In this document: piece by piece, positions 28,346-35,591 of the stretch
Numbering within the stretch: position 1 is the first letter of the stretch
Layout: each line of letters opens with the position of its first letter
Source: Corynebacterium breve
Lineage (GTDB): Bacteria; Actinomycetota; Actinomycetes; Mycobacteriales; Mycobacteriaceae
Reading direction: 5' to 3'
Length of the DNA stretch: 64,000 nt
Assembly (NCBI RefSeq): GCF_030252165.1
Contig: NZ_CP126969.1
Coordinates: 1,240,001-1,304,000 of the forward strand
Notes under the pieces: generated by a model
Databases searched by the model: none
What the model saw: only the letters and a program-made list of their open reading frames with translations
Told to the model about the DNA's origin: nothing
Translations under genes and position numbers: made by a program

Positions 28346-29701
28346 CTATTTGTTTTCGCGAGGTGGAACTGCCATCGTAGCGATCGCCCCCACGACAGTG
28401 GCTACGGCGAAGACAATGAAAGCATCCGAGGCCCCCAAGCCCATTGCGATGATGATCCCACCGAGTGATGGTCCCGCAATGCCACCTAATCGACCAAAGC
28501 CAGCCGCCCAGGACATTCCAGCTTGGCGAGCCCGAGTTGGATAGTAGTTGGAGGTCATTCCGTAAACGAGGATCTGAGTACCGGTCACCCCCAGTCCAGT
28601 AGCAGCAATTGCGGCGTACATCAGAGGCGCAAATGTGAGGTACGGCATTGCGAACATACAAATCGCAGCAATGGTGAAGGTCACGATAATGACGGGTTTC
28701 GCTCCGATCATGTCAGCGATCTTTGCTGCCGCCAGCGCTCCAAGTGCCGCGCCTGAGTTTAGGGCGACCAGTGAGTACAACGATCCGTCGGAGGACATTC
28801 CGTTAATCTGCATGATTTGAGGAAGCCAGGTATTCAAACCGTAAGTAGCCATGATCGCCATAAAGCTCATAATGCCGATCATCAGAGTTCCCATTAGGAA
28901 AGGTCGCGAGAAAATTGCCGCAAGACCGATTTTCTGCTTCTTGACTACCGCCCCATCTGCATCCAACCGAATGATCTCATCCTTGGTGAACTGTTCTTCA
29001 GGAAAGTCAAACTTGTGGCAAATCTGTCGCGCCTGTTCCTTGCGCCCCATTGCAGTAAGCCAACGTGGAGACTCTGGAAGTAGGAACCACGCAAGGGGAA
29101 GCAGAAAAAGGATTGGAGACGCACCGATGAAGAACAACCCGCGCCACCCGATACTGTCTTCCAGCCACAGGGCAAAGAACGAGGCGATCACACCACCGAA
29201 AGGGATTCCCGTATAACCAATCGCGTTGAACATGTTCTTGCGGTGAGCTGGAGCAAACTCGGCGATCACGGCACCACCGCCTGCGGTGATTACACCAAGT
29301 GCTAAACCAGTAAAGAATCGGGTCGCCCCGAAGAATGCGATCGATGTGGCCATCGCTCCGAGCGCCATCCCAATAGAGAACCACGCAAGTGCGACCAACA
29401 TCATTTTGCGTCGCCCAATTCGATCGCCAATCGCCCCGGCTCCAAGAGCACCGAACAGAATGCCGATCATCGTGTAAGAACCTAGCGTCCCGGCTACGGC
29501 CGGGGACAAGTGTCCAAGGTGTGAAGGATCGTTAAGGAGCGTCGGAAGGATTGCTCCATAAACCACGATGTCGTAACCATCAAAGATCATGGTGAGAAAC
29601 ATGACTACTACAACGCCATACACAGACGCCTTGTGCTTCGAGGACTTCCATCCGTCTACAGACTGCGACAGCGGAGGAGAAAGTGGAGCTTTTACTGACA
29701 T
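28346..29701 (-). CDS. MFS transporter, aromatic acid:H+ symporter type
   Basis: 451-residue, 12-segment major facilitator of the AAHS type (PcaK/BenK relatives). Family marks are the Asp-rich first helix TMIFDGYDIVVYGAILP, the loop 2-3 motif GAIGDRIGRRKMM, the mid-loop RWLTAMGRKEQA and the final YPTRARQAGMSWAAGFGRLGG. Such carriers import benzoate, 4-hydroxybenzoate, protocatechuate or similar; substrate not predictable. Start ATG 29701 (MSVKAPLSPPLS), because the 46 codons upstream look non-coding. A 13-bp palindrome lies 76 nt upstream. It diverges from the zinc alcohol dehydrogenase. Confidence 0.85.
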   Translation of the reverse strand: MSVKAPLSPPLSQSVDGWKSSKHKASVYGVVVVMFLTMIFDGYDIVVYGAILPTLLNDPSHLGHLSPAVAGTLGSYTMIGILFGALGAGAIGDRIGRRKMMLVALAWFSIGMALGAMATSIAFFGATRFFTGLALGVITAGGGAVIAEFAPAHRKNMFNAIGYTGIPFGGVIASFFALWLEDSIGWRGLFFIGASPILFLLPLAWFLLPESPRWLTAMGRKEQARQICHKFDFPEEQFTKDEIIRLDADGAVVKKQKIGLAAIFSRPFLMGTLMIGIMSFMAIMATYGLNTWLPQIMQINGMSSDGSLYSLVALNSGAALGALAAAKIADMIGAKPVIIVTFTIAAICMFAMPYLTFAPLMYAAIAATGLGVTGTQILVYGMTSNYYPTRARQAGMSWAAGFGRLGGIAGPSLGGIIIAMGLGASDAFIVFAVATVVGAIATMAVPPRENK

Positions 29702-29776
29702 AGATTCACATCTTTCGGTAAAGGTTGGCAGGAAACGATACAGACAAAGCGAGCACGCATAAAGGTATATGTTGCG

Positions 29777-29789
29777 CATCACAGTGATG
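29777..29789. promoter_or_regulatory. 13-bp palindrome upstream of the MFS gene
   Basis: CATCAC-A-GTGATG, perfect 6-bp arms with a single central base, 76 nt upstream of the MFS start. It has the size of an operator for a dimeric regulator. No regulator gene is next to it. Confidence 0.4.
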
Positions 29790-30361
29790 GAAAATTTATA
29801 GCAAGAATCGCAGCGATAAGGAATAGCTAACTTAGGCACCCCGAACCTTCACCCCCCGGACAGGAATAGCCAGTCAAGGCCATCTACCTGGCATTCTAGC
29901 GACCCTTTTAGTTAATTGCACATAACTGTAAAGGTTGCGACGGGGGGCAATTGCAAATCACACCACACTACCCCCGGGCCGGCCGCACCGCGACACAACT
30001 TAATGGTCTAGTCGAACCTGCAAAACGAGGCACTAGATCGCAAGACCCCCAAGCGACTTACCCCCACCTAGCAACTGAAAAATGAGGGAACCTAGACAGC
30101 TACGAATCCACCAATAGACAGAAACCCGAAAAGGAAGCAGGGATTTCGGCTTAATGATTTTCAATAAGGCCTAGGCCTCAGCCACCCAATGGGCACGTGC
30201 CGCTCGCTTGACGGGCGCCCCTTCATCGCCTTATTGCTTACACAGTCTTCCCACGTAGTAGAGATTTTGACACAACACCTAGTAGCAATTCGCGAGTAGA
30301 GTTTAAAGGTAGAGCAGCATCGGCTGGCTTTACCTCTTTTTCATTAACAAGGAGCACTCTC
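29790..30361. other. Long non-coding region with G/C tracts between divergent genes
   Basis: About 570 nt with no supportable gene. It contains C or G runs of five or six at 29852-57 (C6), 29942-47 (G6), 29971-75 (C5), 30046-50 (C5) and 30061-65 (C5), the nested palindrome AGGCCTAGGCCT near 30168-30180, a possible hairpin CCCGAAA...TTTCGG around 30125-30150, and TTGACA at 30267-30272 upstream of the dehydrogenase without a convincing -10 at standard spacing. AAGGAG precedes the dehydrogenase start. A small RNA or a decayed gene is possible. Confidence 0.45.
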
Positions 30362-31444
30362 ATGACCCAGACAATGTCCGCCCTCACCTACTATGGAGCA
30401 AACGATGTGCGCGTAGAACAGCGCCCTTTGCCAGAAATCCTTGAACCTACCGATGCCATCGTTCGCATCACCACAACAACAATCTGCGGTACAGACCTCG
30501 GAATCGCCCACGGTAAGAATCCAGAAATCGAATCGGTCGCCCGCGAAAAGACCGGCGAGTGGACGGGCCGCATCCTCGGACACGAAGGAATTGGTGTAGT
30601 CGAAGCCGTCGGCTCTGCTGTCACCGCATTTGAGCCCGGCGACAAAGTCCTCGTCTCTTGCGTATCCCGCTGTGGATCATGCGAAAACTGCCAGAAGCAG
30701 CTCTACAGCCACTGCCAGAATGGTGGCAGTTGGATTCTCGGGTACATGATTGACGGAACTCTCGCAGAATATGTGCGTACGCCTTTTGCAGACAATTCCT
30801 TGTACCACTTGCCAGAGGATCTGGATAAGGAAGTCGCAGTTTTCCTATCCGACGCATTGCCTACAGGCCATGAGATTGGAGTTCAGTACGGCGAAGTCGC
30901 GCCAGGCAAGGACGTACTGATTGTTGGCGCTGGGCCTGTCGGCATGGGTGTCCTTCTGACATCCCAGTTCTACTCGCCGTCAACCATCATCGTCGTAGAC
31001 TTCGACGACAATCGTCTGGAAATGGCCAAGACGATGGGGGCGACCCATACTGTGAACCCTTCGAAAGACGACGTCGACGCGATCGTCGCAGACATCACAG
31101 ATGGCCGTGGCGTAGACACCGCCATTGAGGCAGTAGGCCTACCAGCAACCTGGAAGACCTGCTCCGACAACATCAAGGAAGGCGGCAACATTGCGGTTGT
31201 CGGTGTTCACGGAAAGCCTGTGGATTTCGAACTGCAAAGCATGTGGATCAAGAACCTGAAGATCACTACAGGCCTTGTCAACGCTAATACGACTGGGATG
31301 CTTATGAAGGCGGTTCAAAACTCACACTTGCCCATCAAGTCCTTGGCAACCCACCACTTCACGTGGGATCAGTTGGAAGAGGCTTGGGACACATTTTCCA
31401 ACGCCGCCGAATCTAAAGCCATGAAAGTTATCATCGACGCCTAA
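30362..31444 (+). CDS. Zinc-dependent medium-chain alcohol dehydrogenase
   Basis: 360-residue MDR-family dehydrogenase (alcohol + NAD(P)+ to aldehyde or ketone). The catalytic zinc ligands are Cys42 in TICGTDLG and His75-Glu76 in LGHEG. The structural zinc cysteines are 105, 108, 111 and 119 (CGSCENCQKQLYSHC). The Rossmann fold shows VGAGPVGMG and an acidic residue at VVDFDDNR, which favours NAD. The C-terminus AAESKAMKVIID is typical. AAGGAG lies 8 nt before the start. Divergent to the aromatic-acid-type transporter; a shared catabolic role is possible. Followed by a strong terminator. Confidence 0.9.
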   Translation: MTQTMSALTYYGANDVRVEQRPLPEILEPTDAIVRITTTTICGTDLGIAHGKNPEIESVAREKTGEWTGRILGHEGIGVVEAVGSAVTAFEPGDKVLVSCVSRCGSCENCQKQLYSHCQNGGSWILGYMIDGTLAEYVRTPFADNSLYHLPEDLDKEVAVFLSDALPTGHEIGVQYGEVAPGKDVLIVGAGPVGMGVLLTSQFYSPSTIIVVDFDDNRLEMAKTMGATHTVNPSKDDVDAIVADITDGRGVDTAIEAVGLPATWKTCSDNIKEGGNIAVVGVHGKPVDFELQSMWIKNLKITTGLVNANTTGMLMKAVQNSHLPIKSLATHHFTWDQLEEAWDTFSNAAESKAMKVIIDA

Positions 31445-31465
31445 GTTAACCGAGTGCTTACCTGA

Positions 31466-31496
31466 AAATACCCGCTACACGGAGTAGCGGGTATTT
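31466..31496 (+). terminator. Terminator of the alcohol dehydrogenase gene
   Basis: Perfect 13-bp stem AAATACCCGCTAC/GTAGCGGGTATTT with a 5-nt loop, then CCTGTTTTTGTT. Confidence 0.9.
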
Positions 31497-31517
31497 CCTG
31501 TTTTTGTTACACAATTG

Positions 31518-31589
31518 TGGTCCTGACTGGGATTGAACCAGCGACCTTTCCGGTGTGAACGGAATGCTCTCCCGCTGAGCTACAGGACC
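31518..31589 (-). tRNA. tRNA-Val (anticodon CAC)
   Basis: 72-nt cloverleaf on the minus strand: acceptor GGTCCTG/CAGGACC, D-arm GCTC/GAGC, anticodon stem TTCCG/CGGAA with loop TTCACAC (U33, anticodon CAC, GUG codon), T-loop TTCAATC, discriminator A. CCA is not encoded. Confidence 0.93.
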
Positions 31590-31819
31590 AGTATCTGATG
31601 CTCAGAAAACACTACTCGCAACTCACGCAGTCCCCTAATCTGCTGGTCACTACGTAGGTTCATGTTTGTCTTTACATGAATGCCACTGTTGTAGTTTAAG
31701 GGCGCACGGCTACCTCCAATCCACGTTATGACCTGCCGATTTGTGAAAGTGACTCAAGCCAGGCTAAAGTTTTGATTCGCACCACGTCACGGCAACAAGA
31801 CCAACAAGACGAGGTGCAT

Positions 31820-31892
31820 GCGGATGTAGCGCAGTTGGTAGCGCATCACCTTGCCAAGGTGAGGGTCGCGAGTTCGAGTCTCGTCATCCGCT
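31820..31892 (+). tRNA. tRNA-Gly (anticodon GCC), copy 1
   Basis: 73-nt cloverleaf: acceptor GCGGATG/CATCCGC, anticodon stem TCACC/GGTGA with loop TTGCCAA, T-loop TTCGAGT, discriminator T. CCA not encoded. Identical to copies at 32038 and 32340. Confidence 0.95.
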
Positions 31893-31923
31893 CTCATTTC
31901 ACCGGGCCTGGTTGAAATGATTC

Positions 31924-31995
31924 GCGCGATTAGCTCAGCGGTAGAGCACTACCTCGACACGGTAGGGGTCACAGGTTCAATCCCTGTATCGCGCA
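31924..31995 (+). tRNA. tRNA-Val (anticodon GAC), copy 1, with C33
   Basis: 72-nt cloverleaf: acceptor GCGCGAT/ATCGCGC, D-arm GCTC/GAGC, anticodon stem CTACC/GGTAG with loop TCGACAC, T-arm ACAGG/CCTGT, discriminator A, no encoded CCA. Loop numbering gives C at position 33, where U is near-universal, then anticodon GAC (GUC/GUU codons). Copy 2 at 32226 is identical. Confidence 0.9.
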
Positions 31996-32037
31996 CGCTG
32001 TTCGTATACTCACCTTTCGTGAGCCTGCGAACGACAC

Positions 32038-32110
32038 GCGGATGTAGCGCAGTTGGTAGCGCATCACCTTGCCAAGGTGAGGGTCGCGAGTTCGAGTCTC
32101 GTCATCCGCT
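32038..32110 (+). tRNA. tRNA-Gly (anticodon GCC), copy 2
   Basis: Identical in sequence to copy 1 (acceptor GCGGATG/CATCCGC, loop TTGCCAA). It sits 42 nt after tRNA-Val(GAC) copy 1 inside the duplicated unit. Confidence 0.95.
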
Positions 32111-32146
32111 CCAAGTACATATCGAGTACTTTGGAGGTAACTCCAC

Positions 32147-32217
32147 GGTGGATTGGTCGAGTGGTTAGGCAACGGTCTGCAAAACCGTGTACACGGGTTC
32201 GATTCCCGTATCCACCT
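32147..32217 (+). tRNA. tRNA-Cys (anticodon GCA)
   Basis: 71-nt cloverleaf: acceptor GGTGGAT/ATCCACC, anticodon stem ACGGT/ACCGT with loop CTGCAAA (U33, anticodon GCA), T-loop TTCGATT, discriminator T. The next three bases are CCA (32218-32220), so unlike its neighbours the CCA end is encoded. Confidence 0.94.
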
Positions 32218-32225
32218 CCATACTT

Positions 32226-32297
32226 GCGCGATTAGCTCAGCGGTAGAGCACTACCTCGACACGGTAGGGGTCACAGGTTCAATCCCTGTATCGCGCA
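32226..32297 (+). tRNA. tRNA-Val (anticodon GAC), copy 2, with C33
   Basis: Identical to copy 1 including the loop TCGACAC with C33. Only 5 nt separate it from the CCA of tRNA-Cys, so the array is processed from one transcript. Confidence 0.9.
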
Positions 32298-32339
32298 CGC
32301 TGTTCGTATACTCACCTTTCGTGAGCCTGCGAACGACAC

Positions 32340-32412
32340 GCGGATGTAGCGCAGTTGGTAGCGCATCACCTTGCCAAGGTGAGGGTCGCGAGTTCGAGTC
32401 TCGTCATCCGCT
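32340..32412 (+). tRNA. tRNA-Gly (anticodon GCC), copy 3
   Basis: Identical to copies 1 and 2. Last tRNA of the array, followed within 8 nt by a strong hairpin terminator. Confidence 0.95.
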
Positions 32413-32419
32413 CCATCGA

Positions 32420-32449
32420 ATGAAGCCGCCCGGAACCGGGCGGCTTCAT
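32420..32449. terminator. Bidirectional terminator after the tRNA array
   Basis: Perfect 14-bp stem ATGAAGCCGCCCGG and its complement with a 2-nt AA loop, then CTTTCC. It overlaps the last codons of the convergent PP-loop gene. Confidence 0.85.
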
Positions 32450-33417
32450 CTTTCCAGCAAAGTGTTCAGAAACAGGCGGGCAACGGTGAAATCGAGAGGC
32501 TCTAGCAACGGGTCCGAATAAGTTCTTTCGCCAAACTGGGCAGTGAGATCGCGCCGTGCAACATCGACAATTCCGGAAATACCACCCGACGACACCTGCA
32601 GTGGGTTCTTCTGCAACGCCACCAGCCGCTCAGGAATCCCACGTTGCACTGCTAGACGACGAAAAATCACCTTATCCCCTGCCAAGTCTTCCCCACGTGT
32701 CACCTGCGGATGAAGACTGAGTGCAAGATCCACCGCGGCATGGGTCTGCCAAACCTGAACATGGCGATCCGGGTCATCGATGAGTCGCTCGTAAAAGTCG
32801 GGAATGAACCGCTCCCTACGAAAATTCGCCTCGACCTTCGCGCGGACTTTCGCATCCCACGCTTCTAGGTAGTTATCGTGCTGCGGATCCAGCGGTTCCC
32901 CACCGAGGAAAAGAGCATCCGCTCCCCCGCCCGACAGCAACGCCCCTGTGGCACCGCGGCGGCAAGCTTCCTGGTCCACCGCGTGCACCACAAGGCCTGC
33001 CAGCACTTCCCATGGCTCGCTCGTGTCAAGCCGTCGCACTGTCGACGCTAACAAGCTGCGCAATTCACTAGCTGAGGGAGAAAGTACCACGTGCTCAAGC
33101 CCGAGGATTGTTGCGACCTCTGCGGCCGCTTCAGCCTCCTCTTGCGCCTCGGCCGAGCTCTCTTGACTAAATGTCACCGCCAGTGCATTGGGTCGCTGGT
33201 CGGCCGCGAAACTTGCCATCAGGATCGAATCGACGCCGCCAGATAGCATCACCACCGGGCGTGCTGGCCAACGCCGAAATACCGATTGCAGTCGCTGTTC
33301 CAAATACGCCGTGATCGCATGTGCTGCATCGTTGTACGTAACAATCTCGTATGTGCCGGGATCAATCACACGCTCGTCAGCAACATACTCCGCACCCTTA
33401 TCACTGGGGTTGGGCAT
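32446..33417 (-). CDS. Asparagine-synthase-like PP-loop ATP pyrophosphatase
   Basis: 323 residues resembling only the C-terminal synthetase half of asparagine synthases. The N-terminal glutaminase domain is absent. The ATP-pyrophosphatase P-loop LSGGVDSILMASFAA is near residue 58, and a second motif reads LLSGGGADALFLGGEP where asparagine synthases have SGEGADELFGGY, so the substrate-side acid is changed. A late KNPLQVSSGGISGI segment follows. It likely adenylates a carboxylate or similar group with release of PPi; substrate unknown. Its start overlaps the upstream membrane-protein gene by 17 nt, implying coupling. Inserted between the tRNA array and a conserved core block. Confidence 0.75.
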   Translation of the reverse strand: MPNPSDKGAEYVADERVIDPGTYEIVTYNDAAHAITAYLEQRLQSVFRRWPARPVVMLSGGVDSILMASFAADQRPNALAVTFSQESSAEAQEEAEAAAEVATILGLEHVVLSPSASELRSLLASTVRRLDTSEPWEVLAGLVVHAVDQEACRRGATGALLSGGGADALFLGGEPLDPQHDNYLEAWDAKVRAKVEANFRRERFIPDFYERLIDDPDRHVQVWQTHAAVDLALSLHPQVTRGEDLAGDKVIFRRLAVQRGIPERLVALQKNPLQVSSGGISGIVDVARRDLTAQFGERTYSDPLLEPLDFTVARLFLNTLLER

Positions 33418-34795
33418 TCTGGTCGTCCCTCCTCGGGTCAGCGGTCAAACTCGGCACGTCGTCGACAGGCCGACTATCCACAAAGGATTCAAGAAAGATG
33501 TTTCGAGCCTCCTCCGGCACGTAATCCATCTTCGTCTCTAAGTCTGACATTTGCGCTTCCAATTTTTCCAACCGCTTTCGGCGGACTTTGAACACGACTG
33601 CCTCGGCGTGCGTGTGTCGGTACACCGTAACGTGCACTAGCCAGTAGAAGACAAACAAGATCGCCGCAAAAAGCACAACCAAGCCGATGCGCTCCCACGA
33701 CGACGCTCCTGTAAGTCCCACCATGCTGATATTGAAGCTCATGATGCCGATCACAGCCAAGAACAACGCAAGAATTTCAATGCTGCGAAGCAGTCCGTTG
33801 CGTGATTCCTGCTCGATACGTTCAGACATCGCGTCTACCTGAGCCCGAACGTGCTCCAACTCCCGGCCCATACGTCTCCGAATCGAATCGTGCACCTGCC
33901 GTTCCGTTGCGATCATCATGCGATAAGTCACAAACTCCGCGTGCAGTTCATTTGCATCGGCCGGAAGATTCTTGATCGCCATGTGGATCGAGCGCAGTGC
34001 CTCAGCATAAAGGGCATCGCTTGTTGTCGACGTGTAACCAGAGAAGCGGTCCGTAATTGGCACCGCGCGGTCGTGGTCAGGCGTACCTCGAGTCGCGGCT
34101 AACCGACGGTAGGCCTCCGCCCGGCGGTAATGCGCGTTAAAGTCGCTGGGCGAATTGTCCGCCAGAATTGATTCCGAGAAGACCAACATTTCCTCGCCGT
34201 ATTCACCCTGCGGGAACAGCCACATCGCATGTAACAGCAAATGTTTGATCTTGACCGGCACATCTTCCAAGGACACTGAATCGGTGCCTTCCGGTGCTTC
34301 GATCCCGACTGCCTGGTAGATTGCCCGGGGATCGATCCGCCGACCGGCGAGCAGCCGCGAGAACGTCAAAAAGACGTGGTTAAGGTTTAGCTTGCCAAAG
34401 CGCAAAGGCGCGTCTTCAGCCAAGTCAAGGACGCGGCGGATGCCATCGGAATCGAAGTTGAACCTATGCAGTTGCAACTCGATTAAGGTCAGTGCGAATT
34501 TCGCAGTCTTGCTCGTGCGCGCCCATTCCGGCGACACCATTATCAATTCTTCGTTGTGGAACCCTTGGCGCATCTCTCGCGCCTTCCAAGTCAGATCGGT
34601 GACTGCGTTGAAGCACTTTTCGAAAAGTTCTTGGTCGCTGTGAATGCTCGACCCAAACACCGCCTCCACCAGCGTCACGGCGGTCTGCTTCCATTCACTC
34701 CCCGCCTCTGCGATGAGTTTAGTGTGCAGACCATCCCGATCGTCGTCATCGAGCCAGGCCAGTCGAGCTTGATCCACCAAATCCATTGCGTACAT
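33401..34795 (-). CDS. Helical-repeat/coiled-coil protein with two membrane segments
   Basis: 464 residues, not recognised. The first 300 residues are predicted helical and TPR-like in feel (FNAHYRRAEAYRRLAATRG, YAEALRSIHMAIKNLPADA). A coiled coil follows (RRRMGRELEHVRAQVDAMSERIEQES), then two closely spaced membrane segments (IEILALFLAVIGIMSFNIS and IGLVVLFAAILFVFYWLVHV) and a second coiled coil (KVRRKRLEKLEAQMSDLETKMD). The large N-terminal part probably faces the cytosol, as does the C-terminus. ATG 34795 has GAGG at good distance. Upstream partner of the PP-loop gene with overlapping ends, so the two probably act together. Confidence 0.7.
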   Translation of the reverse strand: MYAMDLVDQARLAWLDDDDRDGLHTKLIAEAGSEWKQTAVTLVEAVFGSSIHSDQELFEKCFNAVTDLTWKAREMRQGFHNEELIMVSPEWARTSKTAKFALTLIELQLHRFNFDSDGIRRVLDLAEDAPLRFGKLNLNHVFLTFSRLLAGRRIDPRAIYQAVGIEAPEGTDSVSLEDVPVKIKHLLLHAMWLFPQGEYGEEMLVFSESILADNSPSDFNAHYRRAEAYRRLAATRGTPDHDRAVPITDRFSGYTSTTSDALYAEALRSIHMAIKNLPADANELHAEFVTYRMMIATERQVHDSIRRRMGRELEHVRAQVDAMSERIEQESRNGLLRSIEILALFLAVIGIMSFNISMVGLTGASSWERIGLVVLFAAILFVFYWLVHVTVYRHTHAEAVVFKVRRKRLEKLEAQMSDLETKMDYVPEEARNIFLESFVDSRPVDDVPSLTADPRRDDQNAQPQ

Positions 34796-34847
34796 TGTCT
34801 ACCTCAGATCAAAGAAACAGGTTCCGCATCAGTGTAGACTCCCTCAC

Positions 34848-35591
34848 ATGACTCGTCCGACCCAGATTGCCCCCGCGGAGCTCATGGGGCCCGTGCTCCC
34901 GTCCGGCGTCGCGGAGTTGCGCGCCATCGCCGTTGCGACGCTGAGCGGGGCAGTCTCAGTGGATGGACGGTCCCACACCCTGGGAAATGCCACCGATTTC
35001 GCCCTCCTCAATGCTCTGCGGGATTGGTCCGACGTAGTTCTCGTTGGCGCGAATACAGCCCGCGCCGAGAACTATTTTGGCGTCCGATCCACCCCAGAAC
35101 AGCGCCGAGCTCGCGCCTTGCGTGGCCAAGCTGAAATACCACCGATTGCTACGATCGCGCGATCACTGGAGTTCGACACATCTGCTCAACTGTTCTGGAA
35201 CACCGCGGTACCGCCAGTCATCCTCGCTCCACACGCTTCACTGACCGACGACCGCCTTGCCTACCGCCGCGCCCAACTAACCGATGCCGGCGCAGAACTA
35301 GTGGACACAGGCTCCGGCTCCGCAGCGGAGATCGTTGCCGCGCTCCGCGATCGGGGGTTCGCCCGCATCACCTGTGAGGGCGGTCCCGAAATTTACTCGT
35401 TGATGTTTCACGCAGGTGTCGTCGATAAGCTACATTTGACACTGGCACCACTCGTGAACGCACCTGTTGAGCACAACCTATTAGCGCCACGCCCTGACGG
35501 CACACCGTACAGCCAAGAGATCATCCTGGAAGATGCCCGCGCCACCGACGATTCGCTCCTGTTCCTACGCTATGGTAAGAAGCGTGCTTGA
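34848..35591 (+). CDS. RibD C-terminal domain reductase (pyrimidine reductase-like)
   Basis: 247 residues of the RibD reductase/DHFR-like fold without a deaminase domain. Visible marks are VATLSGAVSVDGRSHTLGNATDF, the early NADPH site SDVVLVGANTARAENY, and ITCEGGPEIYSLMFHAGVVDKLHLTLAPLV (family GGP and D-E-L/H-L-T). It matches the mycobacterial Rv2671 type, which has weak dihydrofolate-reductase-like activity. A riboflavin role is possible but unproven. The 3' end overlaps aftC by 20 nt. Confidence 0.82.
   Translation: MTRPTQIAPAELMGPVLPSGVAELRAIAVATLSGAVSVDGRSHTLGNATDFALLNALRDWSDVVLVGANTARAENYFGVRSTPEQRRARALRGQAEIPPIATIARSLEFDTSAQLFWNTAVPPVILAPHASLTDDRLAYRRAQLTDAGAELVDTGSGSAAEIVAALRDRGFARITCEGGPEIYSLMFHAGVVDKLHLTLAPLVNAPVEHNLLAPRPDGTPYSQEIILEDARATDDSLLFLRYGKKRA

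Larger units (their letters stand above)
31924..32113 (+). repeat. Direct repeat unit A (tRNA-Val, spacer, tRNA-Gly)
   Basis: About 190 bp, from the first base of tRNA-Val(GAC) to CTCCA after tRNA-Gly, repeated without visible mismatch at 32226-32415. The 42-nt spacer between the two tRNAs is also identical. Confidence 0.9.
32226..32415 (+). repeat. Direct repeat unit B (tRNA-Val, spacer, tRNA-Gly)
   Basis: Second copy of the unit at 31924-32113, offset 302 bp; tRNA-Cys lies between the copies. Confidence 0.9.

Noticed and set aside
28245..28661. Reading frame of 138 codons over the MFS gene 3' end
   Set aside because: Overlaps the terminator and the well-supported MFS gene in another frame; Trp/Arg/Cys-rich noise.
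29790..30130. 6C small RNA
   Set aside because: C-tracts are present but I cannot fold the two stems with C-rich loops at the required spacing.
31600..34850. Genomic island inserted at the tRNA array
   Set aside because: No integrase, attachment-site repeat of a tRNA 3' end, or transposase; the only repeat is the tRNA duplication itself. The two-gene unit is flagged separately.
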